From Aeromonas tecta (GTDB lineage: Bacteria; Pseudomonadota; Gammaproteobacteria; Enterobacterales; Aeromonadaceae): a stretch of 64,000 nt of DNA. Under the pieces are notes generated by a model that saw nothing but the letters and a program-made list of their open reading frames with translations, was not told where the DNA came from and searched no databases. How positions within the stretch are numbered: the first letter of the stretch is position 1; each line of letters starts with the position of its first letter. Shown one piece after another: positions 59,679 through 64,000 of this stretch. A program made the translations under genes and the position numbers. The stretch is from NCBI RefSeq assembly GCF_000820185.1, contig NZ_CDCA01000037.1, positions 98,652 to 162,651 of the forward strand, read 5' to 3'.

Positions 59679-59686
59679 TTGTCATC

Positions 59687-60355
59687 TTAACGAGTGACCA
59701 TCTGTTGCACCCGTTTGGCCGCCTCTTCTGGCGTCTCTTCCTTGCGCGGCGGTATGTTGATGCCCTTCTGGCAGGCGGGCTTGGCGGCCATGCGATCCAT
59801 CCAGGCCTGCAAATGAGTCAGCCCCTCGATGGAGATACCGCTCCAGTCATAGATCCGCACCCAGGGCCAGGTGGCGATGTCGGCGATGCTGTACTCGTCG
59901 GCCAGATACTGGTGGTGGGCCAGATGGCTGTCGAGCACCTCGAACAGGCGGCGCCCCTCTTTCTGGTAGCGCTCGATGGCGGCCGGGATCTTCTCGGGGA
60001 AGTAGCGATAGAAGACGTTGGCCTGCCCCATCATGGGACCGACGCCGCCCATCTGGAACATCAGCCACTGAATGGCCTGGGAGCGGCGCTTGGGATCTTG
60101 CGGCAGCAGCTTGCCCGCTTTCTCCGCCAGATAGAGCAGGATGGCGCCGGATTCGAACACCGCGAAGTCGCCGTTATCCCGGTCGACGATGGCCGGAATG
60201 CGGCCGTTGGGATTGATCGCCAGAAAGTCAGGCTTCTTCTGATCCAGCGCCGACAGGTCGAGGGGGATCACCCGATAGGGCAGCCCCAGCTCTTCCAGGG
60301 CGATGGTGACCTTGAAGCCATTGGGGGTTGCTGCGGTATAGAGATCGATCATCAT
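59687..60355 (-). CDS. Glutathione transferase / GSH-dependent disulfide-bond oxidoreductase (YfcG type)
   Basis: A 222-residue GST. The thioredoxin-like half has [37 protein letters not shown] and the glutathione-contact [12 protein letters not shown]; an all-helical half with [17 protein letters not shown] follows. The TPNG active-site segment (instead of Cys or Ser) is typical of YfcG-type enzymes, which use glutathione in disulfide reductions. The start may be Met1 or Met2. It is 28 bp downstream of a second GST gene. Confidence 0.88.
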   Translation of the reverse strand: MMIDLYTAATPNGFKVTIALEELGLPYRVIPLDLSALDQKKPDFLAINPNGRIPAIVDRDNGDFAVFESGAILLYLAEKAGKLLPQDPKRRSQAIQWLMFQMGGVGPMMGQANVFYRYFPEKIPAAIERYQKEGRRLFEVLDSHLAHHQYLADEYSIADIATWPWVRIYDWSGISIEGLTHLQAWMDRMAAKPACQKGINIPPRKEETPEEAAKRVQQMVTR

Positions 60356-60383
60356 GGACTCCTTGATTATTCACACATAGCCG

Positions 60384-60992
60384 TCAGGCCTGGGCACTCT
60401 GACGGGCACTGACCCGCTCGTGCCAAGCCTGAAGATGCCGTTGAGTGGGGGCGATGCGCAATCCCACCACCTTGCCAAAATCGATGGTACAGAGGGTCAG
60501 GATATCGGCGATGGTGAAACGCTCGCCGGCCATATAGGGCACCTCGGCCAGCCGCGCCTCCAGCTTGTCAAACCATGTCTGGGCATTCCTTTTGCACTCC
60601 TCGCCCCAGTCGGGGAAGACGGTCTCCCTATCCTTGTAAAAGCCGGTGATGTGGCGAAACGCCATGCCGGTCGGCAACCAGAGGTTGAACTCGATGAAGC
60701 GACTCCACATCTCTATGGTCGCCCGCTCAAGGGGTGTGCTGCCAAACAGATTGGGAGTGGGATAAAGCTCTTCAAAATAGCGGCAGATGGCGATGGTTTC
60801 ACTGATGTGGGTGCCATCATCTAGCTCAAGCACCGGGATGCGCCCGGCGGGATTCTTGGCCAGAAAGTCCGGGGCCAGGTTCTCCCCCGCCCCCAGGTCC
60901 ACCTGCTGGTACGTCATCTCGACCCCTTTCTCCGCCAGGAACATCCTGACCCGGCGGGCGTTGGGGGCACGCCTCAACTCATACACCTTCAT
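60384..60992 (-). CDS. Glutathione S-transferase family protein
   Basis: A 202-residue GST with N-terminal MKVYELRRAPNARRVRMFLAEKGVEM, NPAGRIPVLEL and the glutathione motif ISETIAICRYFEELYP, followed by the helical half with FTIADILTLCTIDFGK. It is co-oriented and close to the YfcG-type gene, probably one transcript. The specific substrate is unknown. Confidence 0.88.
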   Translation of the reverse strand: MKVYELRRAPNARRVRMFLAEKGVEMTYQQVDLGAGENLAPDFLAKNPAGRIPVLELDDGTHISETIAICRYFEELYPTPNLFGSTPLERATIEMWSRFIEFNLWLPTGMAFRHITGFYKDRETVFPDWGEECKRNAQTWFDKLEARLAEVPYMAGERFTIADILTLCTIDFGKVVGLRIAPTQRHLQAWHERVSARQSAQA

Positions 60993-61131
60993 GTCATTCT
61001 CCGTTGACAGTCGCTCTCATTCGCCGTGACACATCGACAATGCGGGGAGTAAAACAGATCGCGGCTGCGCAATACCGGTCAGTTATGACAAATATTGCGC
61101 CGCTTGAACAGCGATACCAAAGATAAGCTGA

Positions 61132-61590
61132 CTAGCTGGGCAGCCCCATGGGTTGGCGCTGACGCAGCAGGGTGAGACGGGAAAGGAGGGGGAAATAGGA
61201 CTCGAGCTTGCTCTGCAAGACGCGGCTGCGGGCGGGATCGGCCAGGTCTGCTTCATCCAGCACTATGCCGTTGGAGACAAAGTAGAAGCGGGGATCCCTG
61301 ACATCCGGCCCCTGGGGCGAGAGGGTGTCGCTCTGCCGATACACCCGCAGCGGCAAGACCGGCAGGCCCAGCGATTCATTGCCAAGCGACCAGGACAGCT
61401 CGGGCCAGGCGGCATCATCCTCTTCCAGCAACAGAATGGCCGCCTCGCCTGGCTCGGGTTGCCATTGTGCGGGTTGTGAGACACGTACCTCGTTGAAATA
61501 ATTCCCATATCCACTGGCGGCCTGCAGTGCGACCAACACTCCCTGCGCCGTCGCAGCCGCCGGTTTTTGACTAATCAATGACAGATTCAT
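61132..61590 (-). CDS. Protein of unknown function
   Basis: A 152-residue protein that I do not recognise. It starts MNLSLISQKPAAATAQG, has no signal peptide or membrane helix, and contains an acidic patch (LLLEEDDAAWPE) and a helical C-terminal third rich in Leu and Arg. The long frame, normal codon composition and isolated position between the GST pair and suhB support coding. It does not clearly belong to the neighbouring units. Confidence 0.6.
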   Translation of the reverse strand: MNLSLISQKPAAATAQGVLVALQAASGYGNYFNEVRVSQPAQWQPEPGEAAILLLEEDDAAWPELSWSLGNESLGLPVLPLRVYRQSDTLSPQGPDVRDPRFYFVSNGIVLDEADLADPARSRVLQSKLESYFPLLSRLTLLRQRQPMGLPS

Positions 61591-61716
61591 GGCTCATGTC
61601 CCTATGCTCACCACAGCCTGTTGTTCGGCTGTCGCGATAAGACTAGACCAAAAAGAGTCTTTATTGGAGCCGTCAGATCTGGCAGTCGCGAAAGTAAGGG
61701 GACGCATGTATATCGG

Positions 61717-61744
61717 TTGCCATTCTCAAATATCTTGGTAAGAT
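61717..61744 (+). promoter_or_regulatory. suhB promoter
   Basis: TTGCCA (61717-61722) and TAAGAT (61739-61744) with a 16-bp spacer, 46 bp before the suhB start codon. Confidence 0.65.
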
Positions 61745-61789
61745 ACCGCGTCCTTTTATCCCCGTTCTTTAACATCCAGTGGTGAACCT

Positions 61790-62593
61790 ATGCATCCGAT
61801 GCTGAATATCGCCGTGCGCGCTGCGCGCAACGCCGGTCAAGTTGTAGTAAAAGCCTTCTCCCAGCCTGAGAACATCGAGGCTATCCAGAAAGGCAGCCAT
61901 GACTTCGTGACCAACGTTGACCGTGACGCCGAAGCGGCCATCATTCACACCATCAAAAAATCTTACCCGGAACACAGCATCGTGGCTGAAGAGTCTGGTG
62001 AGATTGCCGGTACCAATCCGGATTACCAATGGATCATCGACCCACTGGATGGCACGACCAACCTGGTCAAAGGCATTCCGCACTTTGCCGTCTCCATCGC
62101 CCTGCGCGTCAAGGGCAAGACCGAACAAGCCGTTGTGTACGATCCGATCCGCGACGAGCTGTTTACCTCTACCCGCGGTAACGGCGCTCAGCTGAACGGC
62201 TACCGCATCCGCGTCGGCAAGGCCAAAGAGATGGCTGGCACCGTACTGGCCACCGGTTTCCCGTTCAAGCAGAAGCACCACATCGAGCCTTACCTGAAGA
62301 TGTTCCAGAGCATGTTCATCGAGTGTGCCGACATCCGTCGCGCCGGCTGCCCTGCGCTGGATCTGGCCTACGTGGCCGCTGGTCGTATCGACGGTTTCTG
62401 GGAAATAGGCCTGAAGCCTTGGGAAACCGCCGCCGGTGAGCTGCTGGCCAAGGAAGCGGGTGCCATCGTGACCGACTTCGTCGGTGGTCACAACTACGAG
62501 AACTCCGGTAACCTGGTCGTCGCCAACCCGCGCGTCCTCAAAGAGATGCTCGGCAAGATCCGCGAGAACCTGCCGGAATCCCTGGCCAAATAA
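61790..62593 (+). CDS. suhB: Inositol-1-monophosphatase / Nus factor SuhB
   Basis: A 267-residue protein, same length as E. coli SuhB. It is an inositol monophosphatase-fold enzyme and also part of the rRNA antitermination complex. Metal-site motifs: AEESGEIAG (Glu), WIIDPLDGTTNLVKGIPHFAVSIAL (the DPxDGT motif, about 84) and GFWEIGLKPWETAAGELLAKEAG. Start at MHPMLNIAVRAARNAG. In E. coli it lies next to trmJ; here they are divergent but more than 51 kb apart. Confidence 0.97.
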   Translation: MHPMLNIAVRAARNAGQVVVKAFSQPENIEAIQKGSHDFVTNVDRDAEAAIIHTIKKSYPEHSIVAEESGEIAGTNPDYQWIIDPLDGTTNLVKGIPHFAVSIALRVKGKTEQAVVYDPIRDELFTSTRGNGAQLNGYRIRVGKAKEMAGTVLATGFPFKQKHHIEPYLKMFQSMFIECADIRRAGCPALDLAYVAAGRIDGFWEIGLKPWETAAGELLAKEAGAIVTDFVGGHNYENSGNLVVANPRVLKEMLGKIRENLPESLAK

Positions 62594-62612
62594 GCCAGCG
62601 TATTCTCGATAG

Positions 62613-62650
62613 AAAAAATGCCAGTCGGCTCAGCTGACTGGCATTTTTTT
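62613..62650 (+). terminator. Terminator of suhB
   Basis: AAAAAATGCCAGTC-AGC and GCT-GACTGGCATTTTTTT stem-loop with a seven-T tail, 20 bp after suhB. Confidence 0.92.
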
Positions 62651-62809
62651 ATGCCCGTCATGCGGGAATAAGGGGTCTTTAGGGATGGCTATTATGGTCA
62701 GGATATGAGGAAAATAACCCTGGATAGGCAGTGCAATATTTCATCAAAGCAACGTTTTACAGCATTAGGCGATATGCTGCAGAGGTCAGGCAGCATGGCT
62801 CACTGCCTG

Positions 62810-63685
62810 TCAGATGGCGCCGTTGCGGCCCATGTTGATCACCACTCGCCGGTTCTTGGCGCGGCCGCCTTCCGTTTCATTGGAGGCCACGTGCTGCTTC
62901 TCGCCATGGCCCTCCACCGAGATCTTGCCCTCCTCGATCCCCAAGTCCACAAACACCTGCTTGATGGCATCGGCCCGCTTCTCGGACAGCTTCTGATTGG
63001 GCCAGCGCCCGCCGTAGCTGTCGCTGTAGGCGTCGATCACCACCACGTCGATACTCTTGTCCGCCTTCACGTAGTCGCCGATCATCGCCAGCCGCCTGCG
63101 GGAGGCGACCGACAGGTTGTCGCTGTTCTTGTCATAGGTGAGCACGCTGAAGGCGATGTCATTGAAGTTGTAAGGCAGCAGGCCGCTCAGGCAATCCATG
63201 AAGGCCTGGTATTTGACCCGGAAGTTGACCGAGGAGAGCGACACCCGCACCGGCCTGTCCTGGCGATACCAGTCGCGGTACTGGAAGGTCGGCATGCGCC
63301 CCCCTTCCAGCTCGTCCAGCATGGTCCAGGCGGTTTGCCCCCCCACCAGACCGTCAAACTGCTGGTAAAACTGCAGCTGGCTTATCTCACGGCCAGCCAC
63401 GCCCGGTCGCCAGATGGGCGGCATGATGCCGAGGCTCACGGTCTGGGTGCGCGCCTGGGGGCGCTGTCCCTTCAATTCGAAATCCAGATTGATCTTGCGA
63501 CCGGCACGGCTGACGAAGGCGCCGGTGCCCCAGCGGGGAATGGGATGCTCGAGGCGACACTCGACCTGGCTATCGGAGGTCAACCGCCAGACGGATTGAT
63601 CCAGGCCGGCACCAAATTCGGTGACTCCCGCCTGCAACTGCATACTCACGGATATGCTGACCAACCCTAACACCCAAGCATTCAA
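62810..63685 (-). CDS. motY: Sodium-type flagellar motor protein MotY (OmpA domain)
   Basis: A 291-residue protein that forms the T-ring of Na+-driven polar flagellar motors in Vibrio and Aeromonas, helping anchor the stator. Signal peptide at the N-terminus (LNAWVLGLVSISVSMQLQA), a MotY N-domain with VTEFGAGLDQSVWRL, then a C-terminal OmpA-like peptidoglycan-binding domain (about 175-285; VVIDAYSDSYGGRWPNQKLSEKRADAI, VEGHGEKQHVA, NRRVVI). I prefer a TTG start at 63685 with GGAGG 8 nt upstream; an ATG five codons earlier overlaps that ribosome site. Divergent from rnt. Confidence 0.9.
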   Translation of the reverse strand: MNAWVLGLVSISVSMQLQAGVTEFGAGLDQSVWRLTSDSQVECRLEHPIPRWGTGAFVSRAGRKINLDFELKGQRPQARTQTVSLGIMPPIWRPGVAGREISQLQFYQQFDGLVGGQTAWTMLDELEGGRMPTFQYRDWYRQDRPVRVSLSSVNFRVKYQAFMDCLSGLLPYNFNDIAFSVLTYDKNSDNLSVASRRRLAMIGDYVKADKSIDVVVIDAYSDSYGGRWPNQKLSEKRADAIKQVFVDLGIEEGKISVEGHGEKQHVASNETEGGRAKNRRVVINMGRNGAI

Positions 63686-63916
63686 TGGCTTGCCCTCCAT
63701 ACGATCTCGGATTAACTATCGGCAGGGGCGGCGCAAGCTTTAGCAACAAAGCGGGGCAAGGGAGGGAGAAAAGCTCAAAGGCGGGTCAAGTGCTGGCCGC
63801 GCCGCCGCATAATGCGAAAACCCAGGGGTCAGCGCGTCGCTTGGCCGTCGCTCGGGAGGGACAAGAGCGCGCTTTTTTGCCATAATGCGCCTTCCTTTCA
63901 CGCCGACCGAGATACC

Positions 63917-64000
63917 ATGACCGACGCCGTTCACACCCTCAAGGGCCGCTTTCGTGGCTTTTACCCCGTCGTCATCGATGTTGAAACCGCCGGGTTCAAT
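63917..64000 (+). CDS. rnt: Ribonuclease T (N-terminal part, cut by window edge)
   Basis: Only 28 residues are visible (MTDAVHTLKGRFRGFYPVVIDVETAGFN). The segment VIDVETAGFN is exonuclease motif I of the DEDD family (Asp and Glu metal ligands). RNase T trims the CCA end of tRNAs and matures 5S and 23S rRNA. The pairing with motY across a divergent promoter is known from Vibrio. Confidence 0.92.
   Translation, partial: MTDAVHTLKGRFRGFYPVVIDVETAGFN

Overview
The window looks like a chromosomal stretch of a GC-rich gammaproteobacterium, most probably Aeromonas. I infer this from the protein flavour, the gene neighbourhoods (ndk-rlmN, isc-hsc-fdx-pepB, secDF-yajC-tgt-queA, zapA-ssrS, ygfB-ubiH-ubiI-gcvTHP, suhB, motY-rnt) and the base composition; no database search was possible. 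No phage, insertion sequence, CRISPR array or tRNA was recognised.

Layout. 0-10 kb (mostly minus strand): the start of rlmN, ndk, two overlapping tandem copies of peptidase B, then the complete Fe-S assembly operon iscRSUA-hscBA-fdx and trmJ. 10-14.9 kb: a small membrane protein, the O2-independent ubiquinone genes (ubiT divergent from ubiU-ubiV), nlpI and a rhodanese. 14.9-20.4 kb: secF, secD, yajC, tgt, queA. 20.6-24 kb: a CBS-pair protein, a 634-bp regulatory region with a CRP site and a strong terminator, then ahpC-ahpF. 24-36 kb (mixed, partly accessory): an MFS transporter, a small secreted protein, a methyltransferase, a BvgS-like hybrid kinase overlapping a receiver-EAL response regulator, a small lipoprotein, a VOC protein, and a TetR/aldehyde dehydrogenase/Rossmann cassette with three operator-like palindromes. 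36-45.5 kb: gcvP, gcvH, gcvT, ubiI, ubiH, ygfB, then zapA and 6S RNA. 45.7-61.6 kb (accessory): emrD, a LacI-controlled sugar ABC transporter with an isomerase-like and a MocA-like enzyme, a nickel/peptide-type ABC transporter behind a Fur-like box, two glutathione transferases and an unknown protein. 61.8-64 kb: suhB, motY and the start of rnt.

How the genes work together. The isc operon is headed by two abutting IscR type-1 sites, giving the usual feedback by Fe-S status. ubiTUV (anaerobic) and ubiH/ubiI (aerobic hydroxylases) cover both modes of ubiquinone synthesis. The hybrid kinase and EAL protein form a compact putative two-component/c-di-GMP module. The 47.5-54.4 kb cluster imports and oxidises an unknown sugar-like compound without an evident kinase. 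The 54.7-59.5 kb operon probably imports a metal chelate or peptide under iron control.

Most unusual items: the in-frame ghost of the iscA 3' end exactly 100 nt beyond the real one, next to a 16-bp perfect hairpin; the tandem pepB pair; the palindrome-rich CRP region before ahpC; the duplicated hairpin between ahpC and ahpF; and the Fur-boxed transporter.
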